In this document: positions 33,301-44,443 of the stretch, piece by piece
Position numbering within the stretch: position 1 is the stretch's first letter
How the letters are laid out: the number at the start of each line of letters is the position of its first letter
Assembly: GCF_010093595.1 (NCBI RefSeq)
Contig: NW_022985440.1
Coordinates: 2,000,549 to 2,064,548 of the forward strand
Direction: 5' to 3'
Source: Mytilinidion resinicola
Taxonomy: Eukaryota; Ascomycota; Dothideomycetes; Mytilinidiales; Mytilinidiaceae
DNA: 64,000 nt
Position numbers and translations under genes: made by a program
Notes under the pieces: model-generated
Seen by the model: only the letters and a program-made list of their open reading frames with translations
Database searches by the model: none
What the model was told of the DNA's origin: nothing

Positions 33301-33977
33301 CACACCGTGCAGCTACACGAGTGCTTCTGCTGCTCCTTCATCTTCCGCAGCACCGCTTCCTTCTCGATTTTGACCAGAGACTTCCGGTCGTCCTCGCCGA
33401 GGGAGAGCCAGAACTCCTTAATCCGTTCCCGCTCCTCGGAGGTCGACGTGTTCCAGATCCGATCTTTCGAGTTTGCGCCTCGTTGGACGGTTCGGAAGGT
33501 GTCTGTGGATAGCTGCGGGGGCGGAGGAGGTGGCGGGGGCGGTGCAGAGCCATCGCGGATGCTGTAGGGCGGTTGTTGAGTCGCAGATCTGGCCTTCTTC
33601 TTCTTTTTTGACTTCTTCTCAGCGCCATGTAGATCGTAGTCGGCCGGGTATTGGCCGTTCTGGGTGGCGCCACGGTACATCTGCTCCTCGTCTTCGCTGT
33701 AGTACTCCTCGCCGTCATACTGGCCATGGTCATCAAACTCCGGGCCGCTGTAGTCTGGTACGGGACCACCCGAGTGGATGTGGTTGTGGGGAATGTGGCC
33801 ATTTCGCGAGTTTGCGTCCGAGGGCGGTGGCTGCTCTGCAGCCTGGCGAGCGGCCTGCTTCTCGCGGCGCTTCTGCTTCTTGCGATTGACGGTTGCCGGT
33901 GCTGAGGGTTGTGTTGCTGTGACGCCATTGGGAGGTGCGGCCGCTGCGGCTGTTTGGCCCTTGGTGCCTTGAGCCAT
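30319..33977 (-). CDS. NST1: Stress response protein Nst1
   Basis: Exons 33977-32927, 32869-32610 and 32559-30319; introns of 57 and 50 bp (phases 1 and 0) restore [17 protein letters not shown] and then [20 protein letters not shown]. Length 1183 aa. In order: a Lys/Arg N-terminus, a Pro run, the conserved core with [13 protein letters not shown] [20 protein letters not shown] and a CSCTVCGRK cluster, a long Asp/Glu tract, a very highly charged coiled coil (about 500-690), then a Pro/Gly/Met-rich tail and a conserved C-terminal [15 protein letters not shown] element. Yeast Nst1 negatively affects salt tolerance and is linked to mRNA decapping/P-bodies; the mechanism in this fungus is unproven. 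ATG 33977 was chosen because the frame upstream has only a GTG. Confidence 0.92.
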
Positions 33978-35027
33978 GGGAGCGTGTGTTTGGGCGTCGT
34001 CTGGGAGAACCACGGGCTGTTAGCAACACTGCTCTCGGCGTTTGTGCCTGCGCGGAGGTCGTGACGGGCGGGCAGCGAGGTTTTTTATGTGAGGTGGTCT
34101 GGTGCAAGTTGGGCTGGTCGCCCCTCCAAACGGGTCACGTACTATCTGGGACGAGGGATTGGCAGACTCCACGGCCTGACGACCGGGCCGGGGCGTGAGA
34201 GGCTGCTCGAGAGGAAGGCGGGCGGGTGCAAGAGGGTGGTCGGTGGAGGCTTGAGCCGCTTCTTCGCAAGGCGATGGTGTTGATGAGAAGCCCTTACGTC
34301 GGTGGTATTGCTGGTAATCTACCGCCAGCTGTAACATTACGGATCACGTGCACGAGCAGTCGCTTGGAAAGAGGCTGAGGCCCGGGGCTAAAACACGCGG
34401 CAAGTTGCACTGGGCAGCTCGCAGGTGCGAGCGAGTCCGACCTAGGTACTTCGTATTGCCTAGAAAGTCATCGCTCCCCCGTCTGCTTGCTCACGCACGC
34501 TCAGTCACCACTCCTACAACCTCTTCGTCCCCCTTCGCTGCCCTTCGCCTCAGCGGCTCTGCGCTCTTCCAAGGTTCAAAACACCCGGCGTCCTCAACCC
34601 CAGATCCAGCCTCCCTCACCTGCTCGCACCGCTGCGCCCCCACCCGTTTCGACTACGCCCAACGCATTGCCGCCCGCCGTGTCACTCCTTCACTCCGACA
34701 AACACCACGAGACCGACGCCTACAGCCTGAGCGACGGGCCCCGTCACAGCCGTAACTCGCCTTTTCCACTGCCTGCTGCGCGCCGACCGCCGCCAACCAC
34801 CAGATCCCAATACCCGCCTAGGTAGCTGCCGTCAGCCGCCTGAACACCAGTCGCGCGGGTGACTACGACTCTCTTCAGGGGCTTTGTTTGGATCGGAAAG
34901 CGCATACTCGGTCGCGGGAATAGCACGGCATTGCTCTGCGGTGTATCTGCGAGTTTGATACTCCTAGGACATCCGTCGCGCCTCTGCAAGACCCTTCCCG
35001 GAGCCACCGCCCGGTACATCATCCGCA
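33978..35027. promoter_or_regulatory. Divergent NST1/rho2 promoter region
   Basis: About 1.05 kb between opposed start codons, C- and T-rich on the rho2 side as in many fungal housekeeping 5' leaders. Open frames such as 34348-34755 plus are compositional. No specific operator is claimed. Confidence 0.45.
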
Positions 35028-36202
35028 ATGGCACAGAACACAGAGAGCGTGATGCGGAGGTACGGCAATCTTTCCTTTTGTTGTTCACCACTGGTGCTTT
35101 GACCATGGCATGACCTGCTCTGGTCATGACATGACAGTTCCTGTTTGGTCAATCCCTACAGCACTCCACTTTCTTACACAACCCCCGAATTTTGCCCCCC
35201 AATCTTTCAATTGCGAGCAATTCGAACCGGGGAACTTTTATCTTTTCAGAGGTCCTCCGTGCAGGCCAAAGACTACGCGAGCTGCGATAGCCTGCATTGG
35301 CGTTCCCGATCCGCTTCTCCACGACTAAAAATAACTTTGGGTTGCATGGCACCCATGTCCCATTTTATCGTCTCGGAACCGCCGACCTCTTTATCTGGCT
35401 TTCTTTGTGCCACTGTACTCCAATCTTTCTTGTTATCGTTCCTGCCGCTTGCCTTTCCCGCCCAGATGTGCACTTAGCGCCTCTACGAAGAGCAACAGCT
35501 GACCATCTCCCTTACAGGAAGCTAGTAATTATCGGAGACGGTGCTTGCGGCAAAACCAGTCTTCTCAGCGTGTTTACGTTAGGATACTTCCCCACTGTAA
35601 GTCCCCTTCCTTCTAGGCCATTGACGTCGTATTTCTGAAATTCTCGCTAACTAGCTCTCTAGCGTTACGTGAGTACACCATTGTCTCAAGAAATGAAATG
35701 GGCACTAATCCCCTGACAGGTTCCCACGGTATTTGAGAACTACGTCACGGATTGCCGTGTTGATGGTAAATCAGTTCAGCTAGCCCTGTGGGATACCGCG
35801 GGTCAAGAAGACTACGAACGACTCCGCCCGCTCGCCTACTCCAAAGCCCACGTGATCCTCATCGGCTTCTCCGTCGACTCGCCCGACTCCCTCGAAAACG
35901 TAAAACACAAGTGGGCAGAAGAGGCCCGCGAACGCTGCCCTAACGTACCTATTATCCTCGTCGGCCTCAAGAAGGACCTTCGTGATGATCCTCTGGCCAT
36001 TGAGGAGATGCGCAAGAAGTCCCTCAAATTTACATCAACTAAAGTGGGCAACGACATGAAGGAAGAAATTGGCGCGCGAAAATACCTCGAGTGCTCTTCC
36101 CTGACAGGCGATGGCGTGGACGACGTCTTCGAAGCCGCTACCCGTGCCGCGCTGCTATCCGTGGACAAAAGCGAGGGAGGCGGCTGCTGCATTATTCTGT
36201 GA
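35028..36202 (+). CDS. rho2: Rho-family GTPase Rho2
   Basis: Four exons: 35028-35059, 35518-35596, 35663-35668 and 35720-36202, giving 199 aa. The third exon is only 6 nt (CGTTAC, Arg-Tyr) and sits in the switch I approach, [15 protein letters not shown]; without it two conserved residues are lost. P-loop GDGACGKT (17-24), effector [25 protein letters not shown] and VGLKKDL are intact. The C-terminus CCIIL holds a geranylgeranyl-type CaaX box (CIIL) with a preceding Cys suited to palmitoylation. Rho2 rather than Rho1 is chosen from [20 protein letters not shown] and the CCIIL end, as in yeast Rho2. It is expected at the plasma membrane, acting on cell-wall integrity and alpha-glucan synthesis. 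Intron 1 is 458 bp, long for this genome. Confidence 0.93.
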
Positions 36203-36877
36203 TCACCCTTACCTCGCCACCAACATACCTATCTACTTACTCACAACCATCCCGGATCGAACTGCATTGGGCGGAGTCTCGGGTTCTCCAGGAACCCCTA
36301 CGGCGTTTTATTTGAGCGGATTTTTGCTAACTTTGTTCGTTTCAAACCTTGTGTTTTCCTGTTTCTTGCTTTACACTGCAAAAATCAGAAGCCTACACAC
36401 TATGGGTTTCACATTAATCTTTTATGATGATATGTGCGACGAACGCCTATCATTCCACGCTCTTTTGATCAGGATCTGGAGGAAACGGATGGATGGATGG
36501 GGGATAAAGGGGGGCTAGAAAGTTGGCAGTGGCGATTATTCTTTTCTGGGCCTGATTGGCGAGTTGCTGCGCTTTTTACATTCTAGCGAAGCGGCATGGC
36601 TTGCGCTGGGACGGCTTGCGCTGGGACGGCCTGCGTACCATGTCGTGCGGTGCTTTGCTGTGACTTTATTCATCATAGTCGTTGTTGACTTGAAAAGATG
36701 TTACACTCCATCGTTTTATTCAAGTAAAAGTGACATGGCGTATTATACACATCATTCGCTCCCCTAAATGCTAACGCTGGTGGTACACTGTATAATTGCA
36801 ACATCCCAAACACCCCATCCTCACCCAATGCGAAACCTCGATCCACCCCATCCACCCATCTTCAAACACCCCCCCCC
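36203..36877. other. Convergent 3' region
   Basis: 3' flanks of rho2 and of the mL40 gene. Includes a short direct repeat GCTTGCGCTGGGACG in tandem (about 36600-36629) and C-rich tracts near 36830-36900. No gene seen. Confidence 0.5.
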
Positions 36878-37622
36878 TCACCTCGTCCACCCATGATTCC
36901 ACCCCTCCCGCGCCGGGAAATCCGTCTGGCACCGTGCATACTCAATCGGCACGCCATCCCACACCCCCGTCTTATCCATCGCCGCGCGATACAGCCGCCC
37001 CACGTTCCTCCCCTCCCCTTTTACCCCCTTCGCCTCGTTGACCCCGACGCCGCCCCCGTACCCCTCCTCCCCGACGCTCAGCCCGCTGCCGCCCGGCACC
37101 GTCATCCCGTTCTCGTCAATGAGCCGCAGCGCTTCGCACGCCGCGCGCATGGAGGCGTACTGTTTTTCGAGGCTCAGCTCGGCGGCCGCGCGCTGCTTGG
37201 ACCGGTGCAGCTGCCACGCGCGGTGGATGGTCCAGTGGCGGAGCGCGCGGAGACGCGAGAGGCGCAGCGGGCGGGGGGTTAGGGCGTGCGAGAGGTGGTA
37301 GCGGATTGAGGCTTTATACATCCGTTAGTCAGAATCAATCTTTGTTCCGTGATGCTCGGGCGGAGAAGTTGGGAATGGGGGATGTTGGAGGGGGAAGGGA
37401 GGGATTGGGGAGGCACGCACTTATCCTAGGGTCGCTCTTGTCGCCTTTGCCTTTCCGTGCTAGTAGTTTTGATGAGGAGCTGAAGGGTGCGGGTTTGTGG
37501 GGTAAGGTTGATACGGAGGTTGGGGTGAAGGTTTTTCGGAGGAGGCATGTTTGAGGGAGTTGCGAGGTAGATGTGGGACGGAAGGTCGGTCGGAAGGGGA
37601 AGAGGGAGCGTGAGGGAGGCAT
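36878..37622 (-). CDS. MRPL28: Mitochondrial large-subunit ribosomal protein mL40 (MRPL28)
   Basis: Exons 37622-37421 and 37311-36878; the 109-bp intron has donor GTGCGT, branch-like CTAAC and acceptor AAAG, and joins in phase 1 to give DPRI-T-SIRYHLSHALTPRP. 211 aa. The N-terminus is Arg/Ser/Pro rich, a mitochondrial presequence. The conserved core RYHLSHALTPRPLRLSRLRA, RHWTIHRAWQL and the ending VPIEYARCQTDFPAREGWNH identify the mL40/MRPL28 family of the 54S subunit. Glycine-rich insertion near 160 is unusual but harmless-looking. Confidence 0.88.
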
Positions 37623-38102
37623 GGTGCGTTATGATGGGCGAATTGGTTGGAGAGGAAGATTGAATGCGTGTGGAAGTTGGTGGCGGTAGAACTCTGAGGT
37701 CTGAGATTCGAGGTGCAGGGGGTATTGTGTCACGTGGTCTTTGACCTGACCTTTTGGAAGAATCTCAAGCCTTTACGTTGTTTGCAGTTGGAGATAGCAG
37801 ACTGCTTTCTTATCTGTGTTGAATGAATCGTTTCCATAATAAGAAGCTATTTGGTGTTGTGTAAATCTGCGGAATAGTCTCGTGACCATCTCCAGCGCTA
37901 GAGTTTTGCGCATTTGCGCACTGCGTTCAACACCCTTCCCACATCCTTCCTATACCGGTAATACATTGTATTTGACGTTACGTGTAACGTCTACGCTATG
38001 CCGCTGCTTATATTTGTCGAGATAAGGGATCAATTGAACCTAGTGATCAGAATGCTCTAATCCTGGGCAGGGCTGTTACCTAGGACTACTTCTACCATCT
38101 CA
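37623..38102. other. Intergenic region
   Basis: Promoter side of the mL40 gene. No repeat, RNA gene or coding frame recognised. Confidence 0.5.
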
Positions 38103-38510
38103 TCAATCACGCACCCGTTCACAGACAAATCGAAGCCTCAATCTCGCATGGCAGCTTCCTAAAACCTCGCCGTCTATCATGAGAGGTATCTCACGGATTG
38201 GATCCCGCGAGATCGTATACCTTCTCGTCCCTGTTTCGAAATAAGATAGGGAATCGTGGGTTCTATGTGCGAGATGCATCACAACTTCCAGGAACTCCTC
38301 CTGAGGATGGGACTTCAACAGACCTCCTTGCCTTGGTGGCTTAGTACAAAAGCATGGCCAAATACACTCGTGGCACGCCAAGTGCCAGCGATAAGCATGC
38401 ATATCATCTGCGGCCCCATTTGTAAGGCTGCAATATACCCTCCAATCACTTCGCAAATCACACGAGGCTGAATTGGGCGGAGCTGCATAGCCCCACCGGC
38501 TCGAACTCAT
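38103..38510 (-). CDS. Hypothetical Cys-rich small protein
   Basis: 135 codons from ATG 38510, ending TGA-side at 38103. It has several Cys/His residues in the middle (HLACHECIWPCFC) but no full known zinc motif, signal peptide or membrane segment. It starts 97 bp from, and opposite to, the next gene. Composition is protein-like, but no family is recognised and a chance frame is quite possible. Confidence 0.35.
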   Translation of the reverse strand: MSSSRWGYAAPPNSASCDLRSDWRVYCSLTNGAADDMHAYRWHLACHECIWPCFCTKPPRQGGLLKSHPQEEFLEVVMHLAHRTHDSLSYFETGTRRYTISRDPIREIPLMIDGEVLGSCHARLRLRFVCERVRD

Positions 38511-38606
38511 TCATATATTGACCTCGCAAGACCTCAAAGCCGTATCTTGATCGTCTCTCTTCATTCTTTCATACTCTGGACGTTATACCGCTCTGTGCCC
38601 ATAACA

Positions 38607-41600
38607 ATGCCCATCACCTTCGGCTCAGTAGGAGATATCATCTCCGTCAGCCTCCTCGTCAAAGACCTTCTACTCGCGCTCAATGACAGCCGCGGATCAG
38701 CTGCAGAATATCAGGCAGTCGTCCGCGAGCTCTATATTCTTGACACTGCACTACTCCAGGTTGTCCAGCTCTCCAGAAGCCATCGTGCAACTCCGGAACT
38801 ACAAGCGCTCTGCGAGACGGCGAGCCGCACTGTCGAGAAATGCCGCGTTTCAGTCGATGGGTTCACAAAGCGCATCCGAAAATTCAATTCTAGTCTTTCG
38901 GCCACGGGCTCGGGAAGTGCCGTGAAGCATGCGGCCAGGAAGATTCAATGGCATATATCGCGGAAGGACGAGGTAGTTAGGTTTCGTACTGAGCTGTCGG
39001 CTTATACGAATTCGATGAACATGCTACTCGCAACGGCGAACGTGTATGGAATCCTGACATGTATTTCAATACCCGATAATTCCATGCTGACTATAACCAG
39101 GACTCTCCTTAAAGTCACCAACGATCATTTAGATTCGCAGATAACTGCTTCAGGACACCGGATACAATCCTCTCTCGAAAACCAAGATGAAGTGTTGGAG
39201 GAAGTCCGCGCCCGGCTCGAGGATAATGACCAGCTGATTACAGCGGGGAACACGCTCGCTGGCACGATGTCAGAACGTTTAGAATGGATCAAGAATCTCG
39301 GATCGGACCTCAAGATCTTCATGACGCGCCTTATAGCTGGAAACTTGGCAATCTTTCGCGAAGTTGTAGCCATCAGGAAATCACTGACAGCTCTCCATCG
39401 CCCGTTGTCGGAGGACCCATTCATTCTAGAGGACGCACTTGGACGCGTAGCGCCAGTACATCTCCGTTTCATTACCTCGTGGGAGGCGTTTGATGCCGTC
39501 CTTGAAATTCGGTTCAAAGGTCTAAAGGGATATTCGCAAGTTCGAAGGAAACAATTCGTAATCCAAGAACAGAGCACGCGCCGTGAAATTGACAGGACAT
39601 CTTTGTGGGAGGGAGCATTCTTTAGCGGCCAGCGTGTCGACATGAGCTTGATATTTCAAAGTGACACTAAAGAAGCTGACAACAAAAAGCTGGTGAGCTG
39701 TCCTAATTGTCATTCTATATCCAGCCAACCAACGGGTGAAGAAGTGCAATGGTATGTACTCCTTTTTTTCGCCTTTCGCTCATTTGTCGCGACCAAAACA
39801 CAGTGTTTAGCTGAACATATTAGTTCCACTTGCAGTGTATGGTATAGGCGAGTGACCGAGATCAACGATGTTGAACCACCCTCCCACTCCCTACCGCGGC
39901 CATGGAAGTTGCCAGCGCAATTCGGCGCGCCTGCATTTGGGCCCACAGCGCCTCCATCCAAGAAGAAACGTGCTAGAGATGGAGTCATCATCGAGGAAGA
40001 TCGCGAAACTGCCGGTATCAAACGTATCAGGATGATCGATCGACATCTCAGAATCAAATTTGCCGGGGGTTTCTCGGCGCATGCTCATTCAGGCGCGCCA
40101 TTCGAACCAAAGAAATCAACCCCGGTCAAGCCAGAATCTCGGCCGCCTCAACCTGTTCCTCCAGATTTGATGGGCGGACGGAAATGGCATGAACTAGCTT
40201 CCGTTTCTGTGTTTTGCACAGGCCCGCTGGCACCCCCACAGAAGAAAAATGAAGAAGCGATGAAAAATGACGAGTATGAAGACGAAGATGTGGATGCGCA
40301 CAAAGACGAAGACGTGGATATGCAAGAAGACGAAGACATAAATAAGAAAGGTACGTAGAATACCGTCAAATATTGGCGGGTTAACGCTTGATCTAACCGA
40401 TCAACAGAAAACAGCCTATGGCCTGACGCTATGTTGCGGCAATTTTTCAAGTACGACGCATTGAGTAATGGCGACAGTCAAGAAGAGAAAAACACAAGTG
40501 GGCGTGCTGATGATATCGAGAGTGTACCCTTGACAGTATCAGAGGATGAAGTGAGGCCCATCCCTAGCATCAGTGAGGAATATTGGGATCAGGCCGAGCC
40601 AATAGGCAGACAAAATATCGGCGGTATAGTACGGTGTATGTATGTTCCACCCAAGCAAATTGATGAGTATTTCGGCTCATCTCCATTTGCGCCCCCGAGC
40701 TTCGCGGTGGAAGTTTCTAGTGACAGCGGATCGGATGATGGTTTCGTTCGCTCTCACTGGGCGCCGCCTGGGTCTGTGGAGAGTCAGAATAAAGATTTTC
40801 TGATCGCTTGGGTCGTTACTGGTAACTCCTTGGGACCAAAGCCTAGGGCCAGCTGGCCAGATTTCGAATACCCGGAGCCGGGACTTGAAGATCAAAGAGT
40901 GGTGTTGGTGGAAAACTTCTGGGTGGAGCACCAAAAGCTAGCGAGTACGTTGTATATCACTTTCATCCTCGTTCAGTTGCTGATTTGGTCTAGGAACCCT
41001 TCAATACGCTCACGTAGGAATTGACAGCATTCCGTCCGACGAACGACCTTTGTTTGAAGAACGCCTCCGTTCCGGAACACAGTTGATGCTCGATTTCAGA
41101 ATTATGTTAGGGAACAGTGGGGAATGGGTTTGGGGAGTTCGTACCCTCTGCGCCTCTGGAAGAATGCATCCTGTTCAAATCGACGGAGACGATAATATGA
41201 TACTGCTCTTCACCTGTTTTCACCCAGATGTTGGGATGGAAAGGATGCACAGACTCTTAGATGATACCAATAAATGGGTCAAGAGCTTTGAGGAAAGTTT
41301 CAATCATACGCCGGGGAAACCCACCCAAAGTATCCGCGATCGAACAAGGCCAAGGGGTCAATGTCGAGACGACGACTCTTGTCACAGCGGTTCCGATTAC
41401 CCCAGTCCAGAAATCCAGATTCTGGATGACGAACCACACCACGAGGAGGAGACGGATCCTGAACCCGACGAGCCAATGCATGACAGTGCTCGTCTAACTG
41501 GGCATCTACTTGGAAAGTCACAGAATGATCAGTCCGATCTCAAAAAGCGGAACTTGGACTACGGCGAGGAAAATAAAACCACGCATGAAGTTGGCGAGTC

Positions 41601-41643
41601 ATACCTTGACGCTCCCATCCCAAAGAAGCCAAAATTGGAGTAG
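38607..41643 (+). CDS. Fungal-specific protein with N-terminal STAND-like helical region and ubiquitin-like/zinc core (948 aa)
   Basis: Exons 38607-39751, 39836-40350, 40408-40944 and 40994-41643, phases 2, 1 and 1. The first 200 residues (FGSVGDIISVSLLVKDLLLA onward) match the helical N-terminal region common in fungal STAND and related proteins. About 290-375 resembles the ubiquitin-like domain of this family (ITSWEAFDAVLEIRFKGLKG, FSGQRVDMSLIFQ), followed by a CPNC..C half-zinc ribbon completed over intron 1 (QCVWYRRV). The second half is acidic with a conserved WVWGVRTLC region. A basic KKPKLE motif ends the protein at a TAG that looks secondary: coding-like repeats continue in frame behind it. 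Intron 1 is 84 bp with no in-frame stop, so retention would add 28 residues. Function unknown. Confidence 0.82.
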
Positions 41644-41982
41644 AACGATGATGGTGGCACCTAGGCGTAATCAGATGGAGCACAGCACAATAGCTCCCAT
41701 CTAGGCAAGAGGAAACTAGAGCAGGACGATGAGAATGGGACCGAGGTTCAGCATATCGAGCCTCAGTATGATAGCTCTCATTTAAAGAAGCGGAAGGTAG
41801 AACAAGATGTCGATGACGGAACGGACCATAGCAAATCGAAGAGTCGTATCAGGAACATTTCCGAGTGGGATGATGAGACCCGCGAAAGGAAACGGATTGG
41901 GGAGCATATCGGGGAGCACGTCGAGGAGCACATCCAAGACGATGTCGAAAACCACGTCGAGGAATCTTTACACGCCGAGTAG
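41644..41982 (+). pseudogene. Decayed in-frame C-terminal tail of the preceding gene
   Basis: The frame of the 948-aa protein continues after its stop. Three stops lie within 33 bp (TAG 41641, TAG 41662, TAA 41668), then about 100 codons are open to TAG 41980. The open part repeats the unit seen before the stop: SSHLGKRKLEQDDENGT, SSHLKKRKVEQDVDDGT versus APIPKKPKLE-stop-NDDGGT. The first stop replaces CAG, and GAC is AAC next to it, both transitions. This suggests a formerly longer repetitive tail. Confidence 0.6.
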
Positions 41983-42149
41983 AAGAGATCGTATCATGGC
42001 GATCAAGGGGCTGCTGCACTTTGTTGGATTATGACAATCACCTACATTAATCACTGCCAGTAGCAACCAGGGCGCTCATGTACTACATTCGCGCTCCACC
42101 AATGTTCAGATGCTACGGCCTATAAACCAACAAAGGGGCTGCTGCACTT

Positions 42150-42960
42150 GGGGGGCTCTTCTTCAAAATCAGGAAGACTAATAGCTAGGTGCAGGTTTTG
42201 GTAACCATCACAGAGATGCAATTCTAATAGACCCCTTCGATCTCTTCTCTCTCTACTCTTCACCGTTTTCCACCATACCCATACCCACCACTCCACCCCA
42301 ACCACAATCCCCATCTTCCCCAACCTCTTCGAACCCTCCACCCCCCCTCCCCGGCTCAGCTACCCGCCATCTACCCCCCTGCATGATGCTGAGCACCACC
42401 ACCACCCTCGCCCCCCCCACCGGCCAATCATCGGCAATTGCCATCGCCGATGTTCACCACCCAACCCCCTCCACCCATGGGCTGTTCGACTCCCTCCGTT
42501 TGCTCCTCCCCCGCTCTAGCCATGGGGTCCACTCCTCTCCATCTTTTGCTCTCCTCCACCACCCCACATTTACACGGCTTCTTTGTCATCGTGTACTTCG
42601 ATCCTCCTCCACGACCCACCACCGCCCAGCCATCGGGAGACGGACGATTGATTTTTGATCCGCCACCGCACGCCACTCCACTCCACTCCACTCCACTCCA
42701 CTCCACCCAGCCATAAGGTGCAGTACATCAGTTTTTTTAATCCTCAGACCCCCGCTCATAGGGAGCTGCTGCGCTGCTTCGTTTGAACCGCCCGGCTGGT
42801 TTAGGCCTCGCTCTTCTGTCGTTCGGAAAAGGAGGGTTGGGGGGGGAGGGGTGATGGGTGATGGGTACGTGAGCTTAGCACGCTGACACGTGAGCGGAGG
42901 AGAGGAGGGTAGGCAGGGAAAGTAAGGGGGGCGAGCGGGCACGTGTGATGGGCATGTAAG
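42150..42960 (-). repeat. Repeat module copy (inverted) with GTGGTGGATCAAAA-type minisatellite
   Basis: Read on the minus strand, this has the same order as the modules at 49.4 and 50.1 kb: two CACGTG boxes (42940-42945, 42887-42892), ACCCTCCT (about 42837), a GGGCGGTTCAAA element (about 42797) and then degenerate units such as GCGGTGGCGGATCAAAA and GATGGCTGGGCGGTGGTGG. No functional ORF: frames such as 42428-42706 minus just translate the repeat. Confidence 0.6.
42673..42706. repeat. CCACT pentanucleotide microsatellite
   Basis: Six perfect CCACT units plus a partial one, inside the inverted repeat module. Confidence 0.9.
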
Positions 42961-43864
42961 CAATGGAGAGAGATGTTATGAGGTTGCGCAAGGGGTGGGT
43001 ACGGGAAAGTATAGTTGAATGAGGGGAGAACGGTGGAGAGCGGCGAATGCAGGCAGGGCAATTGATGCAAGGAGAGGTTTGGTCATGGCCACGCGGTATA
43101 CGTAGGTACGTACCAACACAACAAACTAACCCACGCGAGAGGAAGCGAATTGGGCCCCGTCAAGGCCGACGCTATCGAGGGTCGCCTGATGGGTTTGCGG
43201 GGCCTTGCGGCGGGTGACAGTCCTACCTCTTTTTTTCAGGCGTTGGAGAGTGAAGGGTAGCTTGATTGAACGACACGGTAGTCATAGCAAGAGTGTCAGA
43301 GTGAGAGGTGAGATCGAGTTCCATTCGCTTCGCTACATAGCCACCGGAAGCCAAGAGCCATTCCCAGATCCTCGTAGCGACAGGAAACTGCACAAAGTAA
43401 TCAAGCGAGTCAAGTCTGCTTCGTACTCGTAGCCGGCAGTCCCGGAGAACGTCTTCTATCCCGGAGGAGGCCGGTCCAGCCCATCCCGGGGGGTCCTGGT
43501 ATCCCAATCCCACAGGAAGACAGATCCCATTTCCTATGCCGGTTCCCTAGAAAACGCCGTAACACAAATCCCTCCAGAACAGCCGAAGGTCGCCCTTACT
43601 TTTTATGAGATCTTTTTGAAAAGAGAACCCCCGCCCCGAGAGTATGAATCTTTTGTTTGTTTTTTTCCTTCACGTAGCGCCGCTCCGCAGAGCAGAATTA
43701 CGCTTCCAATGCCGCGCGCTGAGATGAGACCGAGTCTGGGTATATCCGCTAAAGAAGAAGTCCGAAGAGAAGAGAGATGGCAAAAGACAAGAGAGAAAGA
43801 AGGAACCGAGAGTAGAGCGAGGGGCATAAGCATCAGAGCAGCATTCTCCGTGCTGTGAAGCGGA
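42961..43864. other. Intergenic region
   Basis: 3' flank of the next minus-strand gene. Frames at 43205-43432 and 43223-43513 show no family. A 17-bp direct repeat AAGGGGCTGCTGCACTT lies just left of the region, at 42005 and 42133. Nothing else recognised. Confidence 0.4.
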
Positions 43865-44443
43865 TCACTTGAATAGCGTCCTGCTAAAGCGCTTCGACTT
43901 CTTCCAGCCCTTGCCGAAGAGCCCAGCGCCCTTTGCCTCGCTGTGCGCAGACGAGCCCTGGCCCTCGCTCTTGTCGCTGTCGCTCGTACTCGGTGGGCCG
44001 CCAACGCCGTCGGCTTCGTCTTCGCCGGTTTTCGGCTCCATCATCACCATGTGTTCGGGGGTGACACGTAGATAGGCATCGACCCGCGCATTCAGGGCGC
44101 GGTTCTTCTCCTGGGCGGCCATCATGGTGACACTGGTGCTGCTGTCGGTGCGGGCGAGGCTGCCGCGGCGGGATTCGCGCCTAGTCGATGAGAGGGAGAG
44201 ACTCGGGGAGCGGGAGAGGCCGCCGACGGAGGGCGTGCGGTCGTTGCCAACGAGGCGGTACTCAGAGCTGGTCAGGTTCCAGCCGGAGCAGTAGGGGCAA
44301 AAGTCGCATTTGATCTCCCAGCCAGAGAGGGCAAGCTTGTCCCCGCAGTTGGAGAGGTTGGCGGAGGGCGTGCAGGGGCGCACGAGGTGGTACCAGCGGT
44401 GGCGGCAGGGGAGAATGGAGACGTTAAGCTCGGCGACGCACAT
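43865..44443 (-). CDS. Conserved fungal Cys/His-cluster protein (192 aa)
   Basis: Single exon. The first 70 residues carry an ordered Cys/His set: C2, CRHRWYHLVRPC (13-24), a Cys near 33, C46, C49 and C52 in CDFCPYC, then WNLTSSEYRLVGNDR. This looks like a small zinc-binding domain, RING-like but not matching a standard RING spacing. A Ser/Arg-rich segment with probable phosphosites follows, then a basic end (GKGWKKSKRFSRTLFK). I recall similar hypothetical proteins from other Pezizomycotina but no characterised one. Likely cytosolic or nuclear; no membrane segment. Confidence 0.75.
   Translation of the reverse strand: MCVAELNVSILPCRHRWYHLVRPCTPSANLSNCGDKLALSGWEIKCDFCPYCSGWNLTSSEYRLVGNDRTPSVGGLSRSPSLSLSSTRRESRRGSLARTDSSTSVTMMAAQEKNRALNARVDAYLRVTPEHMVMMEPKTGEDEADGVGGPPSTSDSDKSEGQGSSAHSEAKGAGLFGKGWKKSKRFSRTLFK

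Noticed and set aside
35205..35235. tRNA-like GGTTCGAATT on the minus strand
   Set aside because: No A box at the right distance and no pairing acceptor stem; it lies inside the rho2 first intron.
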